Below, piece by piece: positions 26,089 through 35,077 of a stretch of 64,000 nt of DNA (its first letter is position 1; each line of letters begins with the position of its first letter). The stretch spans positions 1,691,481 through 1,755,480 of the forward strand of contig NZ_JBKIII010000001.1 in the NCBI RefSeq assembly GCF_046557615.1, in the 5' to 3' direction. The notes beneath the pieces are model-generated. The model searched no databases. It was not told where the DNA came from and saw only the letters and a program-made list of their open reading frames with translations. Source of the DNA: Haloferax sp046557615 (lineage in GTDB: Archaea > Halobacteriota > Halobacteria > Halobacteriales > Haloferacaceae). Both the position numbers and the translations under genes were made by a program.

Positions 26089-27906
26089 ATGGTACAAGTC
26101 ATTTGGCTGGTTGCAGCGGTTGTAGCGTTGTTTACCGTCGGATATTTCGGATATTCGCGGTACCTTGCGCAGTTCGTCGATCTCGACGACAGTCGTGATA
26201 CACCGGCACACAAATACGAAGACGGTCAAGAGTACGTTCCGGCGAAGAAGCCGGTGCTACTGGGGCATCACTATTCGAGTATTGCAGGCGGCGCACCTAT
26301 CGTCGGCCCGATTACGGCCGGTGTGGTGTGGGGATGGCTTCCGGCGCTGGCATGGATTGCGATCGGTAATCCGCTGCTCGGCAGTGTACACGACTTCGTG
26401 TCGCTTTCGAGCAGTTTGCGACACGACGGAAAGTCGATTGGATACATCATCGGTGAGTACGTCGGCGAACGCGGCAAGAACATGCTTCTTTGGTTCGCGT
26501 TCCTGACGATTGTACTGGTTGTCGCGGTGTTCGCCCTCGTGGTGGCAATCGTGTTCAACGCGTATCCCGAGGCGGCAACTGCGAGTTTGGTATACATCGT
26601 TCTCGCAGTGTTCTTCGGGGTTTACCTGTACCAACTCAATCTGCCGTTCCTGCCGGGAACCGCCGCGTTCGTCATCGCGATGTTCGCCGGTGTCTACGCG
26701 GGCATTCAGTTCCCAATTGCAATCTTCGAGCCAGCGGCGCGTGCTCCCGCATCGACGCTCGTTCTGCTCGGAGACGGTGGCGCGTGGCTCCCCGGTGCGG
26801 GAGCCTTCGGTGCAAACGCAGCGGCGTGGGTGCCGATTATCCTCCTGTACGGTGCGATTGCGAGCGCCCTTCCGGTCTGGGTGCTTCTCCAACCGCGTGA
26901 CTACCTCTCGTCGTTCCTGCTCTACGCAGGCGTCGGTGGGTCGCTCGTTGCAATCGTGGTCGGGACGTTCGTCACGAACCCGACCCAACCGCTCGTGACC
27001 AACCTCGAACCCTTCTACGGGTTCATCGGTCGCTCCGGCGCACCACTATTCCCACTCCTGTTCATCACCATCGCGTGTGGGACCATCAGCGGTTTCCACT
27101 CGCTCGTCTCTTCGGGGACCACCTCGAAGCAACTGAACAAGGAGAGCGACGCACGGATGATTGGCTACGGTGGCATGCTCGGCGAAGGCCTGCTCGCTAC
27201 CGTCGCACTCGCAACGGTCGCTATCATCGCTCCCGACGTGGGTGGCGGTATCGGCCTCGCACTTCCGACGTTCGCAACTGGTGGCGGTGTCATCCTGTCG
27301 AGCTTCGGTATTCCGACGAGCTTCGGTGGCCCGTTCATGGCTCTCGTTCTCGTGAGTTTCTTGCTCACCTCGACTGACACGGCTGTGCGTCTCGGCCGCT
27401 ACATGATGGAAGAGATCATCGGCACGCCCGAGTCGCCGGTCGAAGAGTTCGCGTCTGACCGCTACGGTAACGCACTTGTCCAGTCCGTGCCCGCGTACCT
27501 GCTCATCACGAGTGGGTCGTGGCTCACGCTCTGGCAACTGTTTGGTGGCGCAAACCAGCTCCTCGCTGCGATGGCACTCCTGACGGCGACTGTCTGGCTC
27601 GCCAACTGGGACGACTCCAAGCAGCTTCTCAGCACCGGCGGCCCGATGGCGCTCATGACGACCATCACCACGCTCGGTCTGCTGTGGCTGGTCTTCCACG
27701 ACAACATCTACGCGAAGTTCATGAACGGCGAATGGATGGCCGACGCTGGCATCTTCGCTATCCTCTCGTCGGTCGTGCAGATAGTCATCGCACTCGTACT
27801 CATCTACCTGGCACTCTCGCTGGCGAAGATGGGCTACGACAACATCCAAGACGCCCGCGACTCCAGTGGTGGCAGTGGCGGTCGTCCGACGCCGAGCGAC
27901 GACTAA
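26089..27906 (+). CDS. cstA: CstA family carbon-starvation/pyruvate or peptide transporter
   Basis: The 605-aa polytopic membrane protein begins MVQVIWLVAAVVALFTVGYF. It has the CstA signature region KPVLLGHHYSSIAGGAPIVG, then GNPLLGSVHDFVSLSSSLRH and CGTISGFHSLVSSGTTSKQL. CstA proteins take up pyruvate or peptides when carbon is scarce. The ATG at 26074 would add only MGQST, and the promoter spacing favours 26089. It ends with a clear intrinsic terminator. Confidence 0.9.
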   Translation: MVQVIWLVAAVVALFTVGYFGYSRYLAQFVDLDDSRDTPAHKYEDGQEYVPAKKPVLLGHHYSSIAGGAPIVGPITAGVVWGWLPALAWIAIGNPLLGSVHDFVSLSSSLRHDGKSIGYIIGEYVGERGKNMLLWFAFLTIVLVVAVFALVVAIVFNAYPEAATASLVYIVLAVFFGVYLYQLNLPFLPGTAAFVIAMFAGVYAGIQFPIAIFEPAARAPASTLVLLGDGGAWLPGAGAFGANAAAWVPIILLYGAIASALPVWVLLQPRDYLSSFLLYAGVGGSLVAIVVGTFVTNPTQPLVTNLEPFYGFIGRSGAPLFPLLFITIACGTISGFHSLVSSGTTSKQLNKESDARMIGYGGMLGEGLLATVALATVAIIAPDVGGGIGLALPTFATGGGVILSSFGIPTSFGGPFMALVLVSFLLTSTDTAVRLGRYMMEEIIGTPESPVEEFASDRYGNALVQSVPAYLLITSGSWLTLWQLFGGANQLLAAMALLTATVWLANWDDSKQLLSTGGPMALMTTITTLGLLWLVFHDNIYAKFMNGEWMADAGIFAILSSVVQIVIALVLIYLALSLAKMGYDNIQDARDSSGGSGGRPTPSDD

Positions 27907-27912
27907 AAAATA

Positions 27913-27940
27913 GAATCGAACCGTCGATTCGCTTTTTTTT
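27913..27940. terminator. Bidirectional terminator between cstA and the convergent gene
   Basis: GAATCGA-ACCG-TCGATTC forms a 7-bp stem with a 4-nt loop (27913-27930) followed by GC and a run of 8 T (27933-27940). An A-run on the other side (27905-27910) gives the same structure in the reverse direction. Confidence 0.8.
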
Positions 27941-28535
27941 ATTTGCGTAACCGGTCGAGGAGCCGCTGCACCAACCCACCCGAGGCAGTCGGCGACACGT
28001 CGGTCCAGAGCGTAAACGCGGCGACCGAATCGGCACTCGGACTCGCAATGGCCGTCTCCGTCTCGGGAGAGACGACGGCGACGTTCATCTCGAAGTGGCC
28101 GTAGTAGCCGAATTTGAGGAGCGTTCGGTCCGAAAAGTCGCTGACGAACGAGTGTACGTCGTCGGGAACGTCGGGTGCGATGAGGACGAACGTAAAGTCC
28201 GTCCCGAAGTGTTCTTCGCTCGGTTCGACCCACTCGTCGCTGAGTCTGTGGCCGAGTTCGACGAGTCGTTCGAGTTCGGCAATCGTCGCGGTATCGACGT
28301 AGCGAGCGAAGAGATACTCTTTCGCGTGGTGGTTCGCGTAGTTAATCGACTGATGGACGAACTGTTTCTGCGTCTCCATCCGCATCGACCCGAAGAGGTC
28401 GAACTGCTCTCCGTGGATGCTGTAGTCCTGTTCGAGGTCGTAGTTGAACATGAGGCGGTCCGAAACGCGGTCGAGATACTCGTCGTCCCAGACCGGCGGG
28501 TCGAACTCCTCGTCGGGTCGCGCGCCGTCGCTCAT
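27939..28535 (-). CDS. Conserved haloarchaeal protein of unknown function
   Basis: The 198-aa protein starts MSDGARPDEEFDPPVWDDEY. It has an N-terminal segment rich in aromatic and acidic residues, a His-containing helix (QFVHQSINYANHHAKEYLFA) and a C-terminal alpha/beta half (FTFVLIAPDVPDDVHSFVSD). No domain is recognised and no TM helix is visible. It overlaps the upstream cupin gene by 4 bp, so the two form an operon. Confidence 0.75.
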   Translation of the reverse strand: MSDGARPDEEFDPPVWDDEYLDRVSDRLMFNYDLEQDYSIHGEQFDLFGSMRMETQKQFVHQSINYANHHAKEYLFARYVDTATIAELERLVELGHRLSDEWVEPSEEHFGTDFTFVLIAPDVPDDVHSFVSDFSDRTLLKFGYYGHFEMNVAVVSPETETAIASPSADSVAAFTLWTDVSPTASGGLVQRLLDRLRK

Positions 28536-28909
28536 TCGTCGGGTTCGTAGGGCGAGGCGTCGCCGGAGACTGCGGGTGCGCCGATAGCCAAGAGTTCGAC
28601 TGCCTCCGTCGCGTCTGCAGGGTTGTGAGCCCGGTGTGGGCTTTCGGGGTCGGCGACGAACGTGCTTCCTTCCGCCACTTCGAACGTTTCTTCGGGCGTT
28701 TCGACGAAAAGAGTGCCCGAGAGGACGTAAAACGCTTCTTCCTGTTCAGAGTGAGAGTGATACATCAGCGGCGGTTGCTCGCCGGGTTCGGCCCGGAAGT
28801 AGTTGAGCGCGAAGTTTTCTAATCCACCTGCGGAACCGATGCGGCGGAGTTCGCACGGGCGTTCGGGAACCTCCTCTACGTCGTCAGTTGCGACAACTCG
28901 ATATCCCAT
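28532..28909 (-). CDS. Cupin-domain protein
   Basis: The 125-aa protein read from MGYRVVATDDVEEVPERPCE is a single-domain cupin. The metal motif is HSHSEQEEAFYVLSGTLFVE, and the second half has VADPESPHRAHNPAD. The five residues before this Met in the open frame look non-native. Cupins of this size bind small molecules or metals; the substrate is unknown. It overlaps the following gene by 4 bp. Confidence 0.85.
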   Translation of the reverse strand: MGYRVVATDDVEEVPERPCELRRIGSAGGLENFALNYFRAEPGEQPPLMYHSHSEQEEAFYVLSGTLFVETPEETFEVAEGSTFVADPESPHRAHNPADATEAVELLAIGAPAVSGDASPYEPDE

Positions 28910-28998
28910 GAGACGTGGCACCACGTTCGGACTGATAAAGCCGTCGCGAACCTGTGCAAAACCAAGGTTTATTCGTGATGATTCCGAATAACTCGTCT

Positions 28999-29208
28999 AT
29001 GGCGGACACGAAGCGCGAAGCGTGCGGACGGTGTTCGTTGACCACTGTCGTCGATGCGACGGCCAACGAGAGGATGGACCCGTTCGACGGCGACCGTATC
29101 GAACTCGACGACGGCGAACTCCGTCGGACCTCACCGGCAGCGTGGTTCGAAGGTCTCTCTGCCCGTCTCGATGCACTCGCCGAACGGGTCATCTATGGTT
29201 CTCGCTAA
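28999..29208 (+). CDS. Small acidic haloarchaeal protein (69 aa)
   Basis: Read from MADTKREACGRCSLTTVVDA, it contains one CxxC near the N-terminus and an Asp-rich middle (MDPFDGDRIELDDGE), then a helix (AAWFEGLSARLDALAERVI). A start 21 bp upstream (MIPNNSS) is possible. It is divergent from the cupin gene. No function is recognised. Confidence 0.6.
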   Translation: MADTKREACGRCSLTTVVDATANERMDPFDGDRIELDDGELRRTSPAAWFEGLSARLDALAERVIYGSR

Positions 29209-29268
29209 CACATCGCGACAGATTGCTCGTAGAGTTTATACCTTCTAGCGCCTATTCCCGTCAACGAC

Positions 29269-29967
29269 ATGGAAGAGAGCATCTCCGGGTTCAAGCGCCG
29301 AGGCACCTGGGGCGAGGTGGTGGAACACGGCGAACGCGTGACGCGCGCGCTCGCCGACGCCGGGACGGAAGGCCCCGCTTTTGAGGAATGGGACGACTGG
29401 CGACCGAAATCACACGAACGCCTTGGAGAAGACGTAAACAAGAAGACAGCAGAGAAAGCGAGCATCGCCGAAGGAGAGGGTGAGAAGGCCGGAAAGAGTC
29501 CGAACGACGACCTCAAAACGGCAGGTGAGAAACTCACGGACTCCTACGAGAAAGTCGAAGAGGGTGACGGCGAGAGCGCAGTCGAATCGTGGCAAGACTC
29601 GATTAACTACGTCGCGCGTGCCGCCGACTCCGCCGGGCGAAAGGCACTCCGCAAGGTCGAAGACACCGTATACCGGAAAGTCATGACCCAACTCGCGCCG
29701 TACTACTTCGACAACGAACTCGTCAGCGCCAACATCCAGCAGGTTGGCCGCGGGTCGGACGAAGAACAGTTCGTCTTCGAGGTGAACGTCAACGACGACG
29801 AACTGAAAACGACCGTCTCGGACCTCCTCCAGCAGTTCGAGGACGAGGTGGACCGCTGGCACATCGATACCGAGAAAGATACCGAAGTCGCTGAAGTCGT
29901 CGAAGGTGTCGAAGTGACCGACGCCGAGCGCGAGTCAGAGTCGCCGACGCGTTCGACCACCAACTGA
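29269..29967 (+). CDS. Conserved haloarchaeal protein (DUF5828-like)
   Basis: The 232-aa protein starts MEESISGFKRRGTWGEVVEH. Residues about 45-105 are Lys/Glu/Ala-rich and probably helical or disordered. The C-terminal half (TQLAPYYFDNELVSANIQQV, then EEQFVFEVNVNDDELKTTVS) is a folded alpha/beta domain. I recall such proteins as DUF5828 but cannot confirm it here. It stands alone with its own promoter region. Function unknown. Confidence 0.7.
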   Translation: MEESISGFKRRGTWGEVVEHGERVTRALADAGTEGPAFEEWDDWRPKSHERLGEDVNKKTAEKASIAEGEGEKAGKSPNDDLKTAGEKLTDSYEKVEEGDGESAVESWQDSINYVARAADSAGRKALRKVEDTVYRKVMTQLAPYYFDNELVSANIQQVGRGSDEEQFVFEVNVNDDELKTTVSDLLQQFEDEVDRWHIDTEKDTEVAEVVEGVEVTDAERESESPTRSTTN

Positions 29968-30015
29968 GGGTTCCCCTTCGACAATACTGATACTGGCGGC
30001 CAGTCATGTGTTCGT

Positions 30016-30252
30016 ATGCCCGAGCCACTTCACATCGAGTCCGGTGAGTTGACCGCGGACGAAATCCTCGACCACCTCCGAGATGGTCGCCGTCTCATCG
30101 TCCGCGCCGAGATGCTCGGCGGGATTCACGAAGTAACACTCCGCCACGACGGGAAGATTTTCTACTGCGATACCCCCACGACCCTCCACAAACACGAAGA
30201 CGAAGAGGGGATGCGAACGTGCGTGATGAAGATGGGCTACGCCAAGCAGTGA
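30016..30252 (+). CDS. Small conserved haloarchaeal protein (78 aa)
   Basis: The protein starts MPEPLHIESGELTADEILDH and ends MRTCVMKMGYAKQ. It looks like a compact alpha/beta fold with an HKHEDEEGMRTC segment. It sits 48 bp after the previous gene on the same strand and before a TrmB-like regulator. No domain is recognised. Confidence 0.7.
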   Translation: MPEPLHIESGELTADEILDHLRDGRRLIVRAEMLGGIHEVTLRHDGKIFYCDTPTTLHKHEDEEGMRTCVMKMGYAKQ

Positions 30253-30309
30253 GCAACACCAGGTTCCGCGACGTGAGGGTTTAATTCGGCTCACGCCGAA
30301 GAGTTGTGC

Positions 30310-30678
30310 ATGGCTGACGCACCGGATTTGGAAGATCTGATAGAGACCAACGACCCGAGTTTCGGGCACGTCCTCGCCTGCGTCTTCGGAATCCAGCGCC
30401 ACGAGAGTCGAACGTATCTCGCACTCCTCGACAACCCGGGAAGTACCGTCGCAGAACTCGCAGAGATTCTCGACCGGGACCGAAGCAACGTGAATCGCTC
30501 GCTGACGACGCTCTTGGACAAGGGACTTACCGAGCGAAAACGCCGCTTGCTCGACCCCGGCGGATACGTCTATCAGTACACGGCGACGCCGCTGCCGGAG
30601 GCAAAAGAGATGATGCACGCCGCACTCGACGAGTGGGCCGACACGGTTCACAGCCGAATCGACTCGTTCGGGCAGTAA
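30310..30678 (+). CDS. TrmB-like winged-helix transcriptional regulator
   Basis: The 122-aa protein begins MADAPDLEDLIETNDPSFGH. The winged HTH is HESRTYLALLDNPGSTVAEL, then AEILDRDRSNVNRSLTTLLD and KGLTERKRRLLDPGGYVYQY, the MarR/TrmB pattern. There is no separate ligand-binding domain, so it is a single-domain regulator. The ATG at 30310 is preferred over TTG at 30304. Confidence 0.82.
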   Translation: MADAPDLEDLIETNDPSFGHVLACVFGIQRHESRTYLALLDNPGSTVAELAEILDRDRSNVNRSLTTLLDKGLTERKRRLLDPGGYVYQYTATPLPEAKEMMHAALDEWADTVHSRIDSFGQ

Positions 30679-30769
30679 TTTTTCGCCAACTTCGCTGACA
30701 CGAAATTTCGTTCGGCAGGTGCCGCCCGAACCCTCCCGTTTTTGTCCCTCTGGTGCCACCGCCCGACCA

Positions 30770-32029
30770 ATGAGCCTCGAACTCACGGCACCCGCCCAAG
30801 AAGAGCCAGCCGTCGCCGACGACGGTGCATGGCTCGAATGTATCGAATGCGGCGCACAGTTCGCGCCGTTCGAGGACATTCGATACACGTGTGACGACTG
30901 TGACAGTCTCCTCGAAGTTCGCTACGCCGAACCCGCGACGTGGGACGACTTCGACGGCCGCGGCGTCTGGCGCTACAACGCTGCGCTCCCGTTCGAAGAA
31001 GGCGTCTCGCTTCCCGAAGGTGCGACGCCACTCCACGAAGTACCTCGTCTCGAAGCCGACGTCGGCGTCGAAACGCTCCGCATCAAGCACGAAGGGATGA
31101 ACCCAACGGGGTCGTTCAAAGACCGCGGCATGACCGTCGGCGTCCGCGTCGCTAAGGAACTCGGCGTGAACCGTCTCGCCTGCGCATCGACCGGTAACAC
31201 CTCTGCGGCACTCGCGGCGTACGGCGCCCGCGGTGGCATGGAGACGCTCGTCCTCCTCCCCGCTGGCAACGTTGCGGCCGGGAAAATCGCCCAGGCGTCG
31301 CTCCACGACGCTCGCATCCTCGAAGTCGATGGCAACTTCGACTCCTGTCTCGATATCGTCCAGGAACTCGCGGACATGGGCGAAGTCTACTTGCTCAACT
31401 CGCTGAACCCCTTCCGCCTCGAAGGCCAGAAGACCATCGGCCTCGAAATCCTCGAAGAGTTCTTCGACGACTACGACACGTACCCGGACCGCATCGTCCT
31501 CCCCGTCGGCAACGCGGGCAACACCTCTGCGCTCTACAAGGCGTTCCGCGAACTCGTCCAGTCGGGTGCGCTCGACGCCGAAGACGTGCCAAAACTCACC
31601 GGCGTCCAAGCAGAGGGTGCCGCGCCGATGGTCGAAGCCATCGAAAACGGCTGGGACGAGACCCGCCGCTGGGACGAAGTGGAGACGCGCGCCACCGCGA
31701 TTCGCATCGGCAATCCGGTCAACGCACCCAAAGCACTGCCCGGTATCCGCGAGACGGGCGGCACTGCCGTCGCCGTCTCGGACGAGGAGATTACCGACGC
31801 ACAACGTGACCTCGCCGCAGAAGGCGTGGGCGTCGAACCGGCATCCGCGGCCTCCGTCGCCGGTCTCCGAAAACTCCGCCGTGAAGGCGTCGTCGGTGAC
31901 GACGAACAGGTCGTCTGTCTCACCACCGGCCACCTGTTGAAAGACCCCGACGCGGCCTTCGAAGCGGGCGACGACCCCGAACCCGTCGCCAACGACACCG
32001 ACGCCGTCCTCGACCTCCTCGCTAAATAG
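30770..32029 (+). CDS. thrC: Threonine synthase
   Basis: The 419-aa PLP enzyme begins MSLELTAPAQEEPAVADDGA. A zinc-ribbon-like segment (CIECGAQFAP, CDDCDSLLEV) precedes the catalytic fold. The PLP lysine lies in NPTGSFKDRGMTVGV. The phosphate-binding loop is VLPVGNAGNTSALY. It converts O-phosphohomoserine to threonine. The ATG at 30770 is chosen because the 17 upstream residues are Pro-rich intergenic translation. Confidence 0.93.
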   Translation: MSLELTAPAQEEPAVADDGAWLECIECGAQFAPFEDIRYTCDDCDSLLEVRYAEPATWDDFDGRGVWRYNAALPFEEGVSLPEGATPLHEVPRLEADVGVETLRIKHEGMNPTGSFKDRGMTVGVRVAKELGVNRLACASTGNTSAALAAYGARGGMETLVLLPAGNVAAGKIAQASLHDARILEVDGNFDSCLDIVQELADMGEVYLLNSLNPFRLEGQKTIGLEILEEFFDDYDTYPDRIVLPVGNAGNTSALYKAFRELVQSGALDAEDVPKLTGVQAEGAAPMVEAIENGWDETRRWDEVETRATAIRIGNPVNAPKALPGIRETGGTAVAVSDEEITDAQRDLAAEGVGVEPASAASVAGLRKLRREGVVGDDEQVVCLTTGHLLKDPDAAFEAGDDPEPVANDTDAVLDLLAK

Positions 32030-32094
32030 CGGCAGACGGACGCAAGTTGCTCGTCTGACACATTCTTTTTGCTGTGTGTCCCGTTGTCACGACT

Positions 32095-32418
32095 ATGTCT
32101 GCTTCCAGCATTCCGACCGGAACCGTCAGTTCGGGGGGCTCCGGGTCGAGAACCTACCCGCGGGACGGCGGGGTTTCAGTTTCGCGCTCACCACCATCGA
32201 CCGAAACCGAGCGACTGCACCGCCAAAATGCGGCGCTTCGGAAGGCAAACGAACGCCTTCGACGCCAACTCGCCATCCAAAAGCGTGACCGCCAGTCGGT
32301 CATCGACGGCTACGAGCAGTTGCTCTCGGAGGCTCAGTCACCGCGTCAAAAACGAGAGAAAGTGCCGACTGGTCTCGTGAGTCGCCTCAGGTCGTTCGTT
32401 CGCCGACTCAGAGTGTGA
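32095..32418 (+). CDS. Hypothetical coiled-coil protein (107 aa)
   Basis: Read from MSASSIPTGTVSSGGSGSRT, the first 45 residues are Ser/Gly-rich and probably disordered. TERLHRQNAALRKANERLRR continues into QLAIQKRDRQSVIDGYEQLL, a likely coiled coil, and the C-terminus is basic (SRLRSFVRRLRV), unusual for a haloarchaeal protein and suggestive of nucleic-acid contact. The last 11 bp overlap the end of convergent serA. Confidence 0.6.
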   Translation: MSASSIPTGTVSSGGSGSRTYPRDGGVSVSRSPPSTETERLHRQNAALRKANERLRRQLAIQKRDRQSVIDGYEQLLSEAQSPRQKREKVPTGLVSRLRSFVRRLRV

Positions 32419-33985
32419 TGATATCCACGTCGATGATGCGGTCATCGGCGAGGAGTTCGTTTCGAACCGCGTCCGGAACTTCGTTGTCGAGGTTGTAGAC
32501 GGTGAGTGCTTCACCACCGGGTTTTGCACGGCGAGCGTTGAACATGCCTGCGATGTTCACGTCGTTGTCGCCGAGGACCGTTCCGATGAGGCCGATGACA
32601 CCGGGTTTGTCGTAGTTGCGAGCGACGAGCATCTGCCCGTGCGGAATCGCGTCGAGACGGTAGCCGTTGATACGGACGATACGTGGGTCGTCGCCTGCGA
32701 AGAGGGTTCCTGCGATGGTCATCTCTTCGTCGCCGTTGCGGACGGTGACGCTGACGAGACTCTGGAAATCCTCCGACTGGCGGGACTTCGACTCGGTGAC
32801 GTCGATACCGCGCTCTTTGGCGATGCGCGGCGCGTTGACGGCGTTGACCTGCCACTCGAGCGGTGTGAAGACGCCTTTGAGCGCCGAGGCGGTGACGAGT
32901 TCGAGGTCTTCGGCGGCGATGTCGCCGTTGTAGGTCACTTCGACTTCGCTGATGCGACCGTCGAGCAGTTGGGCGGCGATTTTGCCCGCGGTTTCGGCGA
33001 GGCCGATGTAGGGGCGAATGCGCGGGAAGGCGCTCTCATCGACCGAGGGCGCGTTGAGCGCGTTCATAACCGGTTCCTCGCGGAGTGCGGCGACAACCTG
33101 GTCTGCGGTCGAGGTAGCGACGTTCTCCTGTGCTGCCGAGGTGGATGCGCCGAGGTGCGGCGTGACCACGACGTCGTCAACCGACAGCAGTGGGTTGTCG
33201 GATGCGACGGGTTCGTCGGCGAACACGTCCACTGCGGCCCCGTCGAGGACGCCGGAATCGACAGCTTCGGCGAGTGCGGCTTCGTCAACGACGCCACCGC
33301 GAGCGCAGTTGATGAGGTAGCCGCTTCCCATCGTCTCCAGTTCTTCGGTCGAGATGAGGTTCTTCGTCTCGGGCGTCAGGGGCGTGTGAACCGTCAGGAA
33401 GTCTGCGCGCGAGAGACACTCGTCGAATCCCACGAGTTCTGCACCGAGTTGCTCGGCGCGTTCTTCGCCGATGTAGGGGTCGTAGGCGACGATACTCATG
33501 CCGAGCGAGGAGAGTTTCTTTGCGACCTCTTGGCCGACGCGACCCAGACCGATGACGCCGAGGGTCTTGCCGTTGACCTCGGTGCCGAGGTAGTCGGACT
33601 TGGCCCACTCGCCGCCTTTCAGGCGGGTGTGTGCCTGCGGAATCGAGCGCGCGGCGGCAAAGCCCATGGCGACGGTGTGCTCGGCGGCGGCACGAACGTT
33701 GCCTTCGGGGGCGTTCGCGACGATGACACCGTGTTCGGTGGCAGCCTCGATGTCGATGTTGTCGACACCGATACCGGCGCGGCCGACGATGATGAGGTCG
33801 GATGCGGCCTCGAACACTTCGGCTGTGACCTGCGTTCCGGAGCGGACGATGAGTCCGTTCGCGTCAGAAACTGCATCGAGCAGTGCTTGACCTTCGACAT
33901 CGTACGCAGTCTCAACCTCATAACCGGCCTCTCGAATCCGGTCGAGACCCGCGTCGGCAATCGGGTCCGTGACGAGTACCTTCAT
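32408..33985 (-). CDS. serA: D-3-phosphoglycerate dehydrogenase
   Basis: The 525-aa enzyme begins MKVLVTDPIADAGLDRIREA. The NAD-binding site GVIGLGRVGQEVAKKL, the catalytic Arg/Glu/His set (NCARGGVVDE, TPHLGASTSAAQ), an intervening allosteric substrate-binding domain and a C-terminal ACT domain (VIGLIGTVLGDNDVNIAGMF) make it the long, serine-regulated type. It commits 3-phosphoglycerate to serine synthesis. The start at 33985 matches the family; 13 extra residues in the open frame are rejected. serB is divergent next door. Confidence 0.95.
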   Translation of the reverse strand: MKVLVTDPIADAGLDRIREAGYEVETAYDVEGQALLDAVSDANGLIVRSGTQVTAEVFEAASDLIIVGRAGIGVDNIDIEAATEHGVIVANAPEGNVRAAAEHTVAMGFAAARSIPQAHTRLKGGEWAKSDYLGTEVNGKTLGVIGLGRVGQEVAKKLSSLGMSIVAYDPYIGEERAEQLGAELVGFDECLSRADFLTVHTPLTPETKNLISTEELETMGSGYLINCARGGVVDEAALAEAVDSGVLDGAAVDVFADEPVASDNPLLSVDDVVVTPHLGASTSAAQENVATSTADQVVAALREEPVMNALNAPSVDESAFPRIRPYIGLAETAGKIAAQLLDGRISEVEVTYNGDIAAEDLELVTASALKGVFTPLEWQVNAVNAPRIAKERGIDVTESKSRQSEDFQSLVSVTVRNGDEEMTIAGTLFAGDDPRIVRINGYRLDAIPHGQMLVARNYDKPGVIGLIGTVLGDNDVNIAGMFNARRAKPGGEALTVYNLDNEVPDAVRNELLADDRIIDVDIITL

Positions 33986-34152
33986 GCGCGTACGGTCAAA
34001 CTCATCGGGGTTAAGGATTGCCACAACGGCCTATATCGTGAACATGTGAGTGTCTCGCATGATGACAGACTTGTCTTCGAATCCACTCGATAGCTCAGAT
34101 TCTGCCAACGCGGAAGGTTTGAAACCCCACGGGAACGACGGACAACCAACGC

Positions 34153-34800
34153 ATGCGAATCATCGCCTTCGACTTCGACGGAACGCTTTCTGACTCGGAG
34201 ATGACCGTCCTGCTCGGCCAGCGCAACGACACCGCCGAGAAGATGGCCGACATCACCGAGCGCGCCATGAACGACGAGATGAGCTACGCCGAGAGCCTTC
34301 GCTCCCGCGCTCGCCTACTCGAAGGACTCGAAGAAGAACTCGCCGAGGAAGCCTATGGCGAAGTCGAACTCCGCCCCGGCGCGGCCGAGTTGATTCAGCG
34401 CCTCCGCGACCACGGCCACGAAGTCGCCATCTTCACCGGCGGATTCAAGCGCGGCGTCGAACGCGCACTGGAAAAAGAGGGAGTCGAAGTCGATGACATC
34501 GTCTCGAACCACCTTCCCATCAAGGGTGGCCGACTAACGGGCGACGTCGAAGGGTCGCTCATCGAAGGCACGAAAGACACGGCGCTCGAAAACTACGCGG
34601 CCGCACACGACGTGGACATGAGCCGAACCGTCGCCGTCGGTGACGGTGCGAACGACCTACCGATGCTCGAAGTCGCCGGGCTGTCTGTTGGCTTCATTCC
34701 GAAAGACGCCGTCCGGCCCGCCTGCGACGTGGTCGTCTCGTCGATGAGTAGGCTAGAGAAGGTGTTCGAGGGCTACAACATCCTCGACGCCGACGAGTAG
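34153..34800 (+). CDS. serB: Phosphoserine phosphatase (HAD family)
   Basis: The 215-aa HAD phosphatase begins MRIIAFDFDGTLSDSEMTVL with the nucleophile motif DFDGT (6-10), then FTGGFKRGVERALEKE and VGDGANDLPMLEVAG, the SerB motif III. It completes serine biosynthesis begun by SerA on the opposite strand; the 3-phosphohydroxypyruvate aminotransferase is not in the window. Confidence 0.9.
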   Translation: MRIIAFDFDGTLSDSEMTVLLGQRNDTAEKMADITERAMNDEMSYAESLRSRARLLEGLEEELAEEAYGEVELRPGAAELIQRLRDHGHEVAIFTGGFKRGVERALEKEGVEVDDIVSNHLPIKGGRLTGDVEGSLIEGTKDTALENYAAAHDVDMSRTVAVGDGANDLPMLEVAGLSVGFIPKDAVRPACDVVVSSMSRLEKVFEGYNILDADE

Positions 34801-34864
34801 TCCGAACCCGTCGCTCGTTCGTACACTGCTAACATTTATCATACGCTGCACCGTACAGTCTGCA

Positions 34865-35056
34865 ATGTCGATTCGAAATGTAAACACACCCGAGCTATGG
34901 GTGGCGGGACTCGCTTTCGTGATTCTCGCGCTCGCCGCCCTGTTCGAGGGTGTTGTCCTCGTGGATTTCACAACACTCGGGGTGGACCGTTCGATTCCCG
35001 CCATCGTGGCAGTGGTGGGGACGATGCTGGCGCTGTGGTGGATTGAGAACAGATAG
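34865..35056 (+). CDS. Small membrane protein (63 aa)
   Basis: The protein MSIRNVNTPELWVAGLAFVI has two hydrophobic helices (ELWVAGLAFVILALAALFEG and IPAIVAVVGTMLALWWIE). It lies between serB and the convergent lpd gene. Function unknown. Confidence 0.65.
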   Translation: MSIRNVNTPELWVAGLAFVILALAALFEGVVLVDFTTLGVDRSIPAIVAVVGTMLALWWIENR

Positions 35057-35077
35057 AGAAGAGAAGAAAGACGAAAC

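Noticed and set aside
30527..31933. 468-codon minus-strand open frame opposite thrC
   Set aside because: Antisense shadow of threonine synthase.
34060..34190. Ser-rich short ORF (MMTDLSSNPLDSSDS) before serB, considered as a serine attenuation leader
   Set aside because: It runs out of frame into serB, has no promoter at the right spacing and no following hairpins.
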